Shown here piece by piece: positions 1-10,443 of a stretch of 64,000 nt of DNA. The position numbers and the translations under genes are program-made. The notes beneath the pieces are model-generated. The model searched no databases, had not been told where the DNA came from, and saw nothing but the letters and a program-made list of their open reading frames with translations. The first letter of the stretch is position 1. Every line of letters begins with the position of its first letter. Source of the DNA: Pocillopora verrucosa (Eukaryota; Cnidaria; Anthozoa; Scleractinia; Pocilloporidae); contig NC_089322.1 in NCBI RefSeq assembly GCF_036669915.1, forward strand, positions 19,330,219 through 19,394,218, read 5' to 3'.

Positions 1-298
1 AAAAAAGTATATAACTTGGTTTGGCAACATAAAAACAAAAATTATTTTTGATGGCATTACGATGAAAACCAGATATTGATATGTAGTAGTGCTAATGTCA
101 TGTTGGAAAAAGTGTTACACTGTAATTAGTGTACTTACAGGGAACAAATAAATTTAAAAATATTGCAGTAAATGTAGAAATTACAGTTTATATGTTGATT
201 ATAATTATGTTTGAAATTGTAAGTCCAGACGTTTTGTTTCTGGGTGTGTTTCTTTTTATATTTCAAGTTAATAAAGAATGCTTCTTACTCAATAGGTT
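1..298. other. AT-rich gap at the left edge
   Basis: This stretch is AT-rich with no supported coding sequence. It lies downstream of the last exon of the minus-strand gene 299-3577 and so would hold its 3' UTR. I see no repeat I can name. Confidence 0.4.
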
Positions 299-3200
299 TT
301 AGATCCACACAAGTAGTAATATGCAACATTTTATTATTTCCAAGTGTAAGATCGTACCATAATAAAATCGTTTCAATGCTCTGAGCACTGTTTCTCCATG
401 ACTCTGGGACTTTTCATTTTCTGCATCCTTTAAGAAAAGCCTGCCACTACCTGGAGTGCCATAATAATCAAAAATGTGGCGGTCAGTCTCCCGACCAGGG
501 ACACAGGAATGAAAAAACACTATGACATCATAATAGTGTTTCTGGTACAAAGTGTCTGCCTAAGAAAACATATACACAAAATTTCAGTACTTATTAAAAG
601 GCACTAACATTAACATGATAGGAAATACTGTCCAAACAAAATTCAGGAATGCAATTAGGTCTTTGTCACACCCTTAACTGCAGGCACCTCTTCTGAACAG
701 TTACATTTGTCTTGCCCTTTTCCCTTATTTTTTGACAGTAGGCATCATGAGGATCTTGGGGATCATCACTGAATCTTCTCTAAAATGACAAATGCAGTAT
801 AATAATAAAAATACTAATAATAAAATGTATTTATGTAATACGTGTATATGTAATGCATGTACTTAATTAAAAGTCATAAGTTAACTTAAAAGTTATTTAG
901 TTGTTATACAAAATAGGTAATTGTCATGTAAAAACTTGACTGCTGACTATAATTTACCAACAGTTTTTCTAATCACCATTGGCACTGACAAACTAACAAA
1001 CACTGACCACACTGGTACGACATTCCATCCCCACAAAATCTTGAATGACAAATGCTAGATGTTAAATTAAAAACTTTAATGTACAATCCACTGAACTTGA
1101 ATGTGGAATGCAAAAACTTGCATACTAACTAAGACAAGGTGAATGTACAAGGCAAAAACTTGAATTTTGCTCAAGGAAAGTTGAATGGCGAAAGTGCAAA
1201 CTAAGAATTTGTACAACAAATGTAGAAGCAAATGCAAAAAGAAGAATGAAAAAGCAAACATTGAATTTTGACAGGGATAAAATGTCATACCAATGCAGCC
1301 AAAGATGATTTTATTAACAATATTTTGACTACTTAATTTGATGGAGTATGTCTATGATTCAAGACTGAGAAATGTAATTGTAATGTGACCCATTGACTCC
1401 CCAGTCATTTTTGCATGTTAAAAAGAAAAGTAGAATAACTGGTAATTATTTAATATAGCACTTTGACTTCACTCGAAGAACACTGGGGGGGAGGGGTGCA
1501 TGGAGAAGTTACAACTTATAATATCCAAAGTGTTTAGATCCTAAAATAAGAACATAATTTAACTTCATGGCTATTAGATTATTGATCTTTAATACTGAGC
1601 AAGGAGAAATAAACATGGATTATTGAAAGTAAAAATACGTTGGGTATTTTTATCTGTCTACCTCAAGAAGTTAGAAGCAAAGAGACTAATACCATACAGA
1701 TTTTGCTAAATAGAGGATTGTTTAATAAACTAGAAAACCGGTTTAATTTGAAAAGCAGTTATTCACGAAACTACAGATAGTCTACTAGCTAAAGTAAGAA
1801 AACTTCAAACTCCTTTGAAAGATGATCGTTTTCTGATGTTGACTTATTTTGGAAATAACTTCAGGAGCATTCAATGTGCATTCTGATGAATTAGAGCTAC
1901 CAGGGAATACAATAGGTCTATCCTATAGCATGGCGGTCTCTGTTAAACCAAAGCATCACAATTTTTGATTCACTAGAATGAAATCTGATGCACTCCATGC
2001 TGATAATCTTCTGTATCATCTTTTAAAGTATTCTTCACTTAAAGGACCCTAGTCAGCCAAGCCCTGAAATTCTTGAACTCCGCCATTCTTGATGCCATTG
2101 AAATTATGAAAATTGTGTGGTGAAGCAAAATCTTATTGCAGCACCGCAAGTTGTGTTACTGGAAGTCTGTTAAAGCACCTTTAGCAGTTTCGAGGGGATC
2201 CCTTCATTTTGACATGCTCCGCATAAAATATAATACCGGAAAACCCGTATGTAAACAAAATCAAAGGCGTGGCTGCCTAGGGTCCTTTAACACCTCTTAA
2301 AGGCGATGGATGCAAATAACAATTTTTTTTTGTTCAGAAAATTTTCACATTCTCAAATAACTTGGGGGAGAGGGGATGGGGACGTATTTAAGCGGCCACA
2401 ATTGGGACTTTGAAAACTAGCCACATAATAGAGGTTGGCCGTTTAATAGAGGTATAAATACTTTAATAAGGTAGAAAAATGACAGTAAAAATAATTTATT
2501 GATCTGTATAGGAAAATGTTCCTTGAAAAGTGTAAATATGTGAGTGTACATAATTGAGTATGGGAGGCACGGAGAGATGTAAAGTGAAAAACCTTTCCAT
2601 AGCTAGGGCAAGGTACTCAGGTAACAAAGCCAGGGTTAATCAGTGATGTGCATACCCCTACGGCCTCTGCAAGTCTCTTGAACCATAGAATAGTCATTCA
2701 ATCACCACCAATTTGGCTTGAAAAGCAATAAATAATAACCTTGTGACAGCCAAAAGGTAGCTGAATAGACTAATCGAATACAGCAGTTTACTAACAAATA
2801 ATTGGAGACTTTGGGAAGTGGCCACCTAATTATGGAGGGTGGCCGCTTAATAGAGGTCCTACTGTAGTACAAAGTACAGTAGAATAAAAAGGTGTTACAC
2901 TTTAAACACAATCAACAATCTATACTGTATTTCCATGTTAAACTGAGATGACAATAGAGTGGATCAAGCAGAAGCCTACCTTTTTACGTCTAGGCTGTGA
3001 AGAATTGGATTCTGATGAATCACTGAACTGAAATTAAGAAACAAATACTAAATACTTGAGGTAAAAAAATTAAACGAGAAAATCAGAAAGAAGAACTACT
3101 TCTATCAAACGACGTATCGGCAGTGATCGCAAAAAGTTTTCACGGTAAAATGCGGCCATTTCGACACATCATTTGGCGCCGTCGATGGCTACGGTGACAA

Positions 3201-3577
3201 AAAGCGCGAAATAAAAAGTAAAATTGAACAGTTCAAAACGTCAAATCGACAAAACGGATGTAAATTAGTTTTATAACAAAGTGGACGCATTGCTCAACTA
3301 TGCTTAACGCCGAGTAAAATGTAGCGCTGCGAATTTGGAGTACAAGTTGATTGGCGAGACTGATCAGCTATTCAATGAATATTCAACAGGCAACACAGAA
3401 ATTAGCATTGCAAATTGTATCAAAATGCATACGAAATATGCATATATATATATACAAAAAGAAAGGTATAGGATTATTTCCTTTTCACGGAAAAAAAAAA
3501 TAGACAAAGAAATAAAGGAGAAAGACCAAATAAAAATAAAATTATACCTGTTCCCTCTTTTCGCTTTGCTCCGCCAT
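299..3577 (-). CDS. Small four-exon gene, unrecognised protein
   Basis: Four exons on the minus strand join in phase 0 with GT-AG borders: 3548-3577 (start MAEQSEKREQ, donor gtataa), 2980-3027 (FSDSSESNSS, then PRRKK; donor gtaggc), 705-779 (RRFSDDPQDPHDAYCQ; donor gtaact) and 299-559 (ADTLYQKHYYDVIVFF to stop). They give about 137 aa. The N-terminal half is Ser/Asp-rich and ends in a basic RRKKRR stretch that could be a nuclear signal. The last exon is a compact aromatic-rich block with FHSCVPGRETDRHIFDYY and ends in a hydrophobic tail. I do not recognise a family. Support is the clean phase match of three introns and the promoter and start block shared with the gene at 34.5 kb. The donor of exon 3 is the weakest point: without that splice, exon 3 runs 12 codons further to a stop. 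It could also be the front part of a domesticated or dying transposon gene. Confidence 0.42.
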
Positions 3578-3596
3578 CTTGTTTCTGAAGAGCGCG

Positions 3597-3710
3597 TTGC
3601 TTGGGATCCACGCTTCCTTAGCATTGCCTCTTGTTTTACTGATTATTGGTAAAACAAGACTCTGAGCCAGTTACTGATTATTGGTAATTCTAGAATGAGG
3701 ACATGTTGTC
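3597..3710. promoter_or_regulatory. Shared 5' block, copy 1
   Basis: About 110 bp just upstream of the minus-strand start at 3577 are nearly identical to 34516-34625, just upstream of the minus-strand start at 34510. Both include the stretch ggatccacgc, an AAACAAGAGGCAATGCTAAG-type leader read on the minus strand, and two GATTATTGGTAA motifs (CCAAT-like on the other strand). The match ends at acatgttg in both places. Placed directly in front of two different genes, it is probably a duplicated promoter and 5' UTR. Confidence 0.55.
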
Positions 3711-3717
3711 CCAGCAT

Positions 3718-4010
3718 GGGTCAGCATTAGATTCCATCCACCAAAACCACCTTGGTCGAGAGGGAATGAGATGGAATGATGGACAACTCATGACTTGTTA
3801 TACTAAATAAAAATTACGAAGCTACGACAACATGCCGACTTATCCCGATGACCTAAGTGTATCATTTGTTTGGGAAATTGCGTTAAAACTTTTTACTCAA
3901 GAAATGGTAAGTATTAATTTATTGTTCGATTGTAGTATTATAAAACATTTTACGCAATTTTATGCAGATATTTCACGTATTTAAAAGGTGCCCAGATGTT
4001 ACGTAGTTTT
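3718..4010 (+). repeat. Left terminal inverted repeat
   Basis: This is the left arm of the element 3718-7356. It begins GGGTCAGCATTAG and runs through the exon-like piece MPTYPDDLSV...FTQEM to the donor at 3907, then to the sequence acgtagttttggtagatgtc. The right arm matches over almost its whole length with few mismatches. Confidence 0.65.
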
Positions 4011-5940
4011 GGTAGATGTCATTAGGGAACATCCACCAAAACTTTGACCAAAACCATCAACAATATATTTTTTTAATTTTATCTATAGCCACTGTTAGAT
4101 GTTCAGGGAGACAAAAGATTTATACCACTAATTAGCAGTTAGTGCTCTGGCTAATTATTCTTTATGGTGCACAATTGCTGACCGACCAAACGTTCATAAT
4201 GATTATCATAACTTAATTAACACATAGAATAAAGTGGTTTTGGTGGATGTTTCTCTCCATCCACCAAAACCACCATAGCAATTTCTGCTACTTCCTTATA
4301 GAAGACTGATGTGACCTGCTATTTGGAGTACATAACCACAATCTATTTCTTTGTATGTAGAGTTTTTGCAAAGTTCTTGAGTCAGCACCTTTTATTATTG
4401 AAACCGTAATCATAACATGGTGCACAGTATAGAATACAAAAGGTTCTGGTGTGGTAATCGTGTAATCTTGAAACAGGAGAGTTTTTAACTGACTTAAACT
4501 GATTTAAACAGACATTTGCAACAAAATTCCAGGTCCAGAAATTTCTTCCACTATTTCTGCTAAAGTCATAACCTTTAAGTACAACAAATCAGCACATTAG
4601 TTATTGTTATCAGGGGTCTGAAAATCCTATAAATCTTTCACATTTATTTCAAGTAACCTTTAATTTCACATGGATGAATAAGTATACGTTCAAGATGCAG
4701 AATGTCTTACATTTTACAAACTATTTCCCTTTTTATGGATAGACAGTGAAAGGCCTTTGCCACATTGGTGAATCAAACCATTGTATACCATGCATTTTGT
4801 GATAATTGTTTGTTTTTGCTCACAATATCCAGAAAAATGGAGGGGATAAATTGGTTAAAATTGAATAACATTGGAAGATCAAATTAACTTTGTACTGTTT
4901 AAAATTCAGTTTTGGTTTCTTGCTTATTCCAGCCTCTTAATATTCAAAAGCATTCCTTGTCATTTTTGTGTTCTTCTGTGTACATAACTTGAAAAATAAA
5001 CACAGAGAAAGGAAACCACAAAGAATTAAACTTGAAGCTAAAGCAAAGTTTAAGTTGAGCCATAGCTGATCCAAATACTGAGCACTTTGTATTGTAACCC
5101 ATTTAGCAGTAAAGTTTATCTATATGTCTGCCAGCTTGTCACAAGTCTTACCCCTCTCCTTCAAAGGTCTTTATAAATACATTTTTCTTTGGGGTCCCTA
5201 ATTGATGATAAGTATATTACAGCTCCTCAATTTTCCTCTTTCAAGACAAGGTTACTCTAAATTTAACAAAGTAATGGACTTGATAAAACTCAAACTATAA
5301 CTCAGCTGGCTGCTACTTGCAACCTTAATTTCTAGATATCATTATACAATAATCAATATGTTATGAAAAAGAACCCTAATGCTTAATTTTGCAGTAATCA
5401 CCTTCCTCCTTTTCATTTGCAGACCAGACTGGAACCTATATAGGTGTGTTTGCTTGTTTTGAGTGGGGATGGAAGAAAAGGAGTCATGCCGCATATCTGA
5501 TTTATTAAATCGCATTTGTTCTGTTTATACATGAGTAGAACTACCTTGTTCTCTGAAAAAAATAAAATTTCTCGCATTTTTATCTGTGCTTTGCAGTCAA
5601 ACTTCCTTGTGTCTTGGACAAGAAATCTTATTTTCTTGAAAACAAAACCTTTGTTTCCAGCCTTCTGTAATAGGTAAATATAATTGTGTAAGATGAGTGA
5701 CAGTGTATTTCTCAAGTTATTTTTTGGAATGTGACAAAACGGAAGTGTCATAGCGTGATAAGGAGCAAACATATGATTGCTTGATAGAAAGCAAAAAATG
5801 CAGAATTGCATATATTTTCTCCTTTGTCAGCAGCATATGTTAGTGAAAAGTTCTTATAATTGTTAACTTCTAAACCATCTTCAATTTAGCCAAGATTGAA
5901 CTGTTATCACGTTTGTCATAAAAGTATTCTGAGATCAATG

Positions 5941-6135
5941 TCATATGACCCATTCAAGTATTTGACCTTTCGAATTAGCAAGCCATAGTTGACAGAAACA
6001 CAAAGGTTGAGGATAAAAAGAAATTATTATATACAGTACTTCTTCTGCATCTTTTCGTTTCCTTTTCTCTCCAGCTGTTCTATCTATGCCGTGCTGGCAA
6101 TTGAACACTTTCCTTCCCAAAATTAGGAAAGGCAC
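5941..6135 (-). pseudogene. Transposon exon-like fragment, CQHGIDR motif
   Basis: This minus-strand open stretch lies inside the TIR element and contains PFLILGRKVFNCQHGIDR followed by a basic GEKRKRKDAEE segment, then runs into an AT-rich intron-like region. A Cys/His pair followed by a basic tail is what one sees in DNA-binding domains of some cnidarian transposon proteins. I infer it is one exon of the element's own gene. No intact product can be assembled here. Confidence 0.3.
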
Positions 6136-6338
6136 ACCAGTAAAAAACGAATTTTTGCTCTTTTAATATCTCATGCATCTTCTCCCAGTATTTTGTGACT
6201 TCTGTCCGAGGAAGGAGGTGTAAGCATTAAACTAACCCGAGTGATTCCACAATTGTGGTATCATCCAAGCCATGCCAGAGGACTTGAACTAGATAAACTA
6301 GTGAGAATGCACAATAGCGATAGCAAAGCTTTGTAATG

Positions 6339-6650
6339 CTAAAGAGCTATATCAATATATATATATGTGTTCCCGAATCCTTTGACAGCTTTAAAGAAAG
6401 AAAACTTCGTCGTCAATCCTGTTTCAAATTCCGCAATAAGTTTATGCGCCGCATCAACAGAATTTACGTATCCTAAATTATCTGCATGTCTACCATCAAT
6501 GGTTCGCGACTTAAAATTCTCGCTATGCTGTTTCTGTTTGTTCCTCAAGAATCATGGCATTTACAGCTTCGAATGTTCGGCTACATCACTTGCGGATTTC
6601 CGAGAATCTTCGGTTATGTTTTGCAAGTCATTAAATATTCCATCTCAGTC
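6339..6650 (-). pseudogene. Transposon exon-like fragment(s)
   Basis: Two coding-looking pieces lie in different frames on the minus strand. One (about 6570-6650) reads NITEDSRKSASDVAEHSK; the other (6350-6548) reads RTIDGRHADNLGYVNSVD and then AAHKLIAEFETGLTTKFS. They are separated by about 20-30 bp with a possible gtaaat donor between them. The amino-acid composition looks like real protein rather than chance, but I know no family. Probably part of the element's gene. Confidence 0.3.
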
Positions 6651-7063
6651 CCTCTCGACCGAGGTGGTTTTGGTGGATGGAATCTAATGCTGACCTCTTC
6701 CTTCGAAAGCTGAACGGAAGCACATGGTTGTTGACGAAGTTGACGTTTCCTTTTCTCGTATTTGATTGGTTCCGAGTCTTTCCGGAAATTAGTTGTGTGC
6801 CACGAGCTGTTGGCTTTGTCCATTTCTCAAATCCGATTGGTTCCAATATTCCCCAGAGGAACGAATTTAACCCGAAAGTATTACACCCGAAAGTATTACA
6901 GCTACCGAAAGTATTACACTTTGAGAATAATTCATGTAACGTGTCACGAAATGGAATCCACGGTGAAACGTCATGAGAAAATCCGCGATTTTATCTTATA
7001 TGAAGTAATGGTCGCGCGTTTTGCAGCTTATCATTGTGTCTGCATGCAAATGCAGCAGACACA

Positions 7064-7356
7064 AAAACTACGTAACATCTGGGCACCTTTTAAATACGTG
7101 AAATATCTGCATAAAATTGCGTAAAATGTTTTATAATACTACAATCGAACAATAAATTAATACTTACCATTTCTTGAGTAAAAAGTTTTGACGCAATTTC
7201 CCAAACAAATGATACACTTAGGTCATCGGGATAAGTCGGCATGTTGTCGTAGCTTCGTAATTTTCATTTAGTATAACAAGTCATGAGTTGTCCATCATTC
7301 CATCTCAGTCCCTCTCGACCAAGGTGGTTTTGGTGGATGGAATCTAATGCTGACCC
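7064..7356 (-). repeat. Right terminal inverted repeat
   Basis: This is the reverse complement of 3718-4010, ending ...GAATCTAATGCTGACCC at 7356. Family unit 1 begins directly after it, so the element's edge lies about 104 bp upstream of the ATG at 7461. Confidence 0.65.
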
Positions 7357-7460
7357 TCCCAGTCGCTTGCCTAGGAGAGCTGCCATCTTGTACTTGTTGT
7401 CTTTTCAAGTCTGGTTCAATCCATCTCTTTAAAAACCATCGTCCTCGATATTTAACAACC

Positions 7461-8810
7461 ATGATTCAGAACTTTATTGAAGGGTACGAAAGCGTAATAA
7501 ACGTCTGCTACTATCTTGGTATTTTACTTCTTACGAGCGCCCTCGCTATGGTTCCATATTGGACATATAGAAACTTCAGACAGAAGGATCGAAATTACAA
7601 GGAGAGTTGCAGACAGGAGGATCGAGATCACAAGGAGAGTTGCAGACAGGTGAATAGAGATCACAAGGAGAGTTGCAGACAGCAAAAGCTGCTAGACCAG
7701 GAAATTTCCAAACAGGCTGATCGGCTGTACCAAACGGATTGCAAACAGAAAAAGCGAACAGAATATCAGAATCTGGAATGGCGCCTATTCGCGAAAGAAA
7801 TTTACGAAAAGTACACAGGGAGTCAAGACATCCTAGAGAAATTGTCAAAGGTAAAGAACACTGCTGAATGTATGCCAATCCACTCTGAGGTAACAGGCCT
7901 CGATGTGTTACGATACATGCTTTCCAATGCTAACTACCGCAATTTTGAGAGCAAGTCACCTGAGTTGAGGGCCCTTCGTAAAAACTATTTCGGGATTTTC
8001 TCTCTACTAGAATACTGTTCTGCCTCGCTTCCCTCTGGAATAGCGCCAGAAAACATAATGAAATATTTAAGAGAATTGGTGGAAGAGTTGTGGAAGGTAG
8101 TAGAGCCTTTCCTCGCAAGTGAAGAACAAAGGATCGCTTTGAAATGTCGTGAACGTTTTGGCAGTAACAGAGCATCAAATACAGCGACTGAGCATGACAC
8201 AAGAAGAGAGAGCGAGGTTGATGTGAAATCCATTATTCCGTATGTTGACAGCTTACAGTTTGGTGGTTCTGATGCTAAGATGTTCCTAATATATTTGCCT
8301 GGGGTGGACAAAGCCTTGGAAGATTGCAATGACAATGAGAGAAAGAATCTCCAGTTTCTCAGAAAACTAAACAATTATCTACAACTTGAGACACAATCTG
8401 CCACATTCTTCAGTGAACATCAGGCAAAACAGCCTGTTGGATCGGTTGAGCAGATCAGGAATCATGATAGCAATGAAGTAATTCTAATGAAAGTACGACA
8501 TGAAGTCCGTCTGTACATCCATCTGATCCTGAGCCAAAGCCGGAACATTTCAGAAAATGAACAAGTTAAGAGAAACATAAATAGTCTGCATGAGATTTAT
8601 GTGAACAACATGACATCAAAACCAATGGAGGATCAGATTAAAGAAGTTTCTTGCCATGTCCATAGAAAATTGGAGGCTATTGAGAAGGACCTACCAGAAG
8701 ATCTAAGAGACCAGGACTTCCTCAAAATGTTGAGGGAGTTAGAAAAATATCTGCCAAAACTCAGTTCAGAGGAGAATCTTTGTGGTGAAACAGCTGACAC
8801 CCCTGTATAA
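7461..8810 (+). CDS. Hendecad-stalk membrane protein, paralog 1 (subfamily A)
   Basis: An intronless 449-aa protein of a family I do not recognise. Residues 1-12 are short and acidic (MIQNFIEGYESV). Residues ~13-34 are a membrane segment, followed by basic WTYRNFR, which suggests the long C-terminal part faces the cytosol. Residues 41-106 are six exact 11-residue repeats of the type QEDRDHKESCR, coded by 33-bp DNA repeats (7581-7778), with Cys at 50, 61, 72 and 94. Residues 107-449 are predicted all-helical with TGLDVLRYML, FGSNRASN, YVDSLQFGG and HEVRLYIHLIL, the motifs kept in all paralogs. An upstream Met at 7347 is in frame, but alignment with the other copies and their conserved leaders puts the start at 7461. 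A transposon edge lies ~104 bp upstream. Compared with the copy at 13730, nearly all differences change the protein. Confidence 0.8.
   Translation: MIQNFIEGYESVINVCYYLGILLLTSALAMVPYWTYRNFRQKDRNYKESCRQEDRDHKESCRQVNRDHKESCRQQKLLDQEISKQADRLYQTDCKQKKRTEYQNLEWRLFAKEIYEKYTGSQDILEKLSKVKNTAECMPIHSEVTGLDVLRYMLSNANYRNFESKSPELRALRKNYFGIFSLLEYCSASLPSGIAPENIMKYLRELVEELWKVVEPFLASEEQRIALKCRERFGSNRASNTATEHDTRRESEVDVKSIIPYVDSLQFGGSDAKMFLIYLPGVDKALEDCNDNERKNLQFLRKLNNYLQLETQSATFFSEHQAKQPVGSVEQIRNHDSNEVILMKVRHEVRLYIHLILSQSRNISENEQVKRNINSLHEIYVNNMTSKPMEDQIKEVSCHVHRKLEAIEKDLPEDLRDQDFLKMLRELEKYLPKLSSEENLCGETADTPV
7581..7778 (+). repeat. Six in-frame 33-bp repeats (hendecad stalk)
   Basis: Six consecutive 33-bp units encode residues 41-106. 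The first three are nearly identical (QKDRNYKESCR, QEDRDHKESCR, QVNRDHKESCR); the last three are more diverged. The unit boundary is set by Q at position 1 of each repeat. The copy at 13850 has three units, a difference of exactly 99 bp. Confidence 0.85.
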
Positions 8811-9603
8811 AGTTTGTACCTTATCCTTGTTGTTTTTGTATGATAATGACACGGTAATACTTAGATAAATTCAGGCCTTGCTTAATTATAGTAAGCCCAA
8901 GCAATTCAGTTATGAATATATCTGAGTTTGAATTAGCAACAGTTCCTTGTAATTAGTGTAATTAAGTATGAGAAAGACTCCAGTATGTTGTAAAAGGTTT
9001 ATTCGTGTGTTGTGAATGCAAACCTCAGAAGGATCCCCTTTTGTGTTTATTCATGATATATTGCAGACTTAGTGTACATGTACTCACTGCAAGGTTTTGT
9101 GTTCATGTATCATGCGATGTATGAGATTAGGATAATCAAACCTACAGTTAAATAGGTAAATGTCATCTTAATTCTACAACACTAGGCCACACAAGCTGAA
9201 ATAGATTAATTTTTTGCCAGAGAGTGTGTTTCCATCTCTATAGTGTTCCATTTATATTATGGCAGTTACACTTCATTTAATAGTGCTGAACCTATTTTTC
9301 TCACGAGGGACACCTTCAAAGGTTTAATGTATCCTTTAAGATGGTACAGCAAATGTCACCAGCAGTTCCTGACCCCTAATGAGACATGTAAATAATGTTG
9401 AATTAAAAATTAAAAAATATTCAACCTAACCGGCAAGGCAGATGTAATGTTTGGCAGATGAGTGCTCAGTGACCCTCAGTATTTCCTCAGTGAAAATCAT
9501 AGCTGCTATCTTTTAAATTTTACAATGGTGGAAGACAGGGGAGAGTAAGAACCAAGGGGGTGAGCAAGGGTTAAAAGGAAGGAGATGGGAGAGGGTGGTC
9601 CAT

Positions 9604-9815
9604 TTAACCCTTTAGCCCTCAAGATCTGATTGCTAATTCTCCCCTCTAGCTGCTATACATTTCCATACAAATAAGTAACAAAAATTTGGTGTTAGATCAA
9701 GACAACAACTTCTACCTGATAAGTTTGAGTATTCTCGTCACCTGTTTCCTGGATAATGTATAGATGTTACAGAGAGAAGTTACATGTTAATCACTTCGAG
9801 GAGTTAAAGGGTTAA
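9604..9815. mobile_element. TTAACCC-ended MITE, type A
   Basis: About 210 bp with ends TTAACCCTTTAGCCCTC and its inverted form GAGTTAAAGGGTTAA. The middle carries GATCTGATTGCTAATTCTCC and ATCAAGACAACAACTTCTACC, seen again at 15771, 43690, 50789 and 63277, and truncated at 37440. There is no coding capacity. It is a non-autonomous DNA element by structure. Confidence 0.65.
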
Positions 9816-10239
9816 GAATAAAGATAATATCTTCTGGCACTTTTCAATGAAATTTTACTAATTAAAAAAAAAACAAAGCAATTGAACTAACTAACCAAAT
9901 ATTAAGAATATTGTGGTAAATTTTTTGGCTGAACTAATTGTAACATTCAATTAAATAAAAGACTACTACAAAGAACCAATGAGAAGTCAGAGTATTTGTA
10001 ATAGTAATAGGACCCAGTGGAGTTCAATCTGGTCTGTGATTAAAGAAGTGATGAACAAAATCAGATGACTATGAGGTTGGAGTCTAATTTGTCAATTATG
10101 AGTATGATTACAGAAAGAATTGGACAACATGAAGTCCTGTTACCAATTGATCATAACTTATTGTTACCTTACAGTTTTAGAAAGTAGTCTTTTTGTTGCT
10201 ATGGTTTGCATTATGTTTATTTTTGTTAATGGTTTTAAC

Positions 10240-10443
10240 TTAACCCCTAATATCAGTATGCATATTCTCCATACTGTCCATCATACATTTCTTTCAGTGC
10301 TGATGAGGAGAATTTGTTTAACAATCTAGAGCCTCTTTCATTAATGATCATTTCCTTTGTTCTTGTGACCTTTAAGTGTGATTCAGGGAAGATATTGCAA
10401 GGAGAAATTAGATGTTAGTCATTCTTTGGAGTGAAAAGGTTAA
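10240..10443. mobile_element. TTAACCC-ended MITE, type B
   Basis: About 204 bp. The core includes ATCAGTATGCATATTCTCCA, GAGGAGAATTTGTTTAACAA and GGAGAAATTAGATGTTAGTC. Other copies of the same type are at 16407, 38309, 42710, 52058, 54083 and 62534. It is non-coding. Confidence 0.6.

Larger units (their letters stand above)
3718..7356. mobile_element. DNA-transposon-like element with ~290-bp TIRs
   Basis: The left arm (3718-~4010) reappears as its reverse complement at ~7064-7356. Both ends read GGGTCAGCATTAGATTCC inward, followed by a CCACCAAAACCACC motif. Each arm carries the same exon-like piece starting MPTYPDDLSV with a gtaagt donor (3832-3906 plus, 7168-7242 minus), both pointing inward. 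Inside, on the minus strand, are coding-looking pieces: 5941-6135 with GRKVFNCQHGIDR plus a basic stretch, and 6339-6548 with RTIDGRHADNLGYVNSVD. A third copy of the end (about 6640-6704) shows nesting. The flanks share TCCCAG on both sides, which may be a decayed target duplication. The superfamily is not certain. The CQHGIDR motif reminds me of zinc-binding domains in Mutator-like elements, but this is weak. No transposase catalytic triad was seen. Confidence 0.6.

Noticed and set aside
7347..7460. In-frame upstream Met extending paralog 1 by 38 residues
   Set aside because: The first bases lie in the transposon TIR, and the other paralogs align from the Met at 7461 with conserved leaders before it.
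10120..10329. 69-aa frame identical at 10120 and 16287
   Set aside because: The identity is explained by the near-identical duplicated flank, and the frame runs through a type B MITE; no paralog in the inverted unit.
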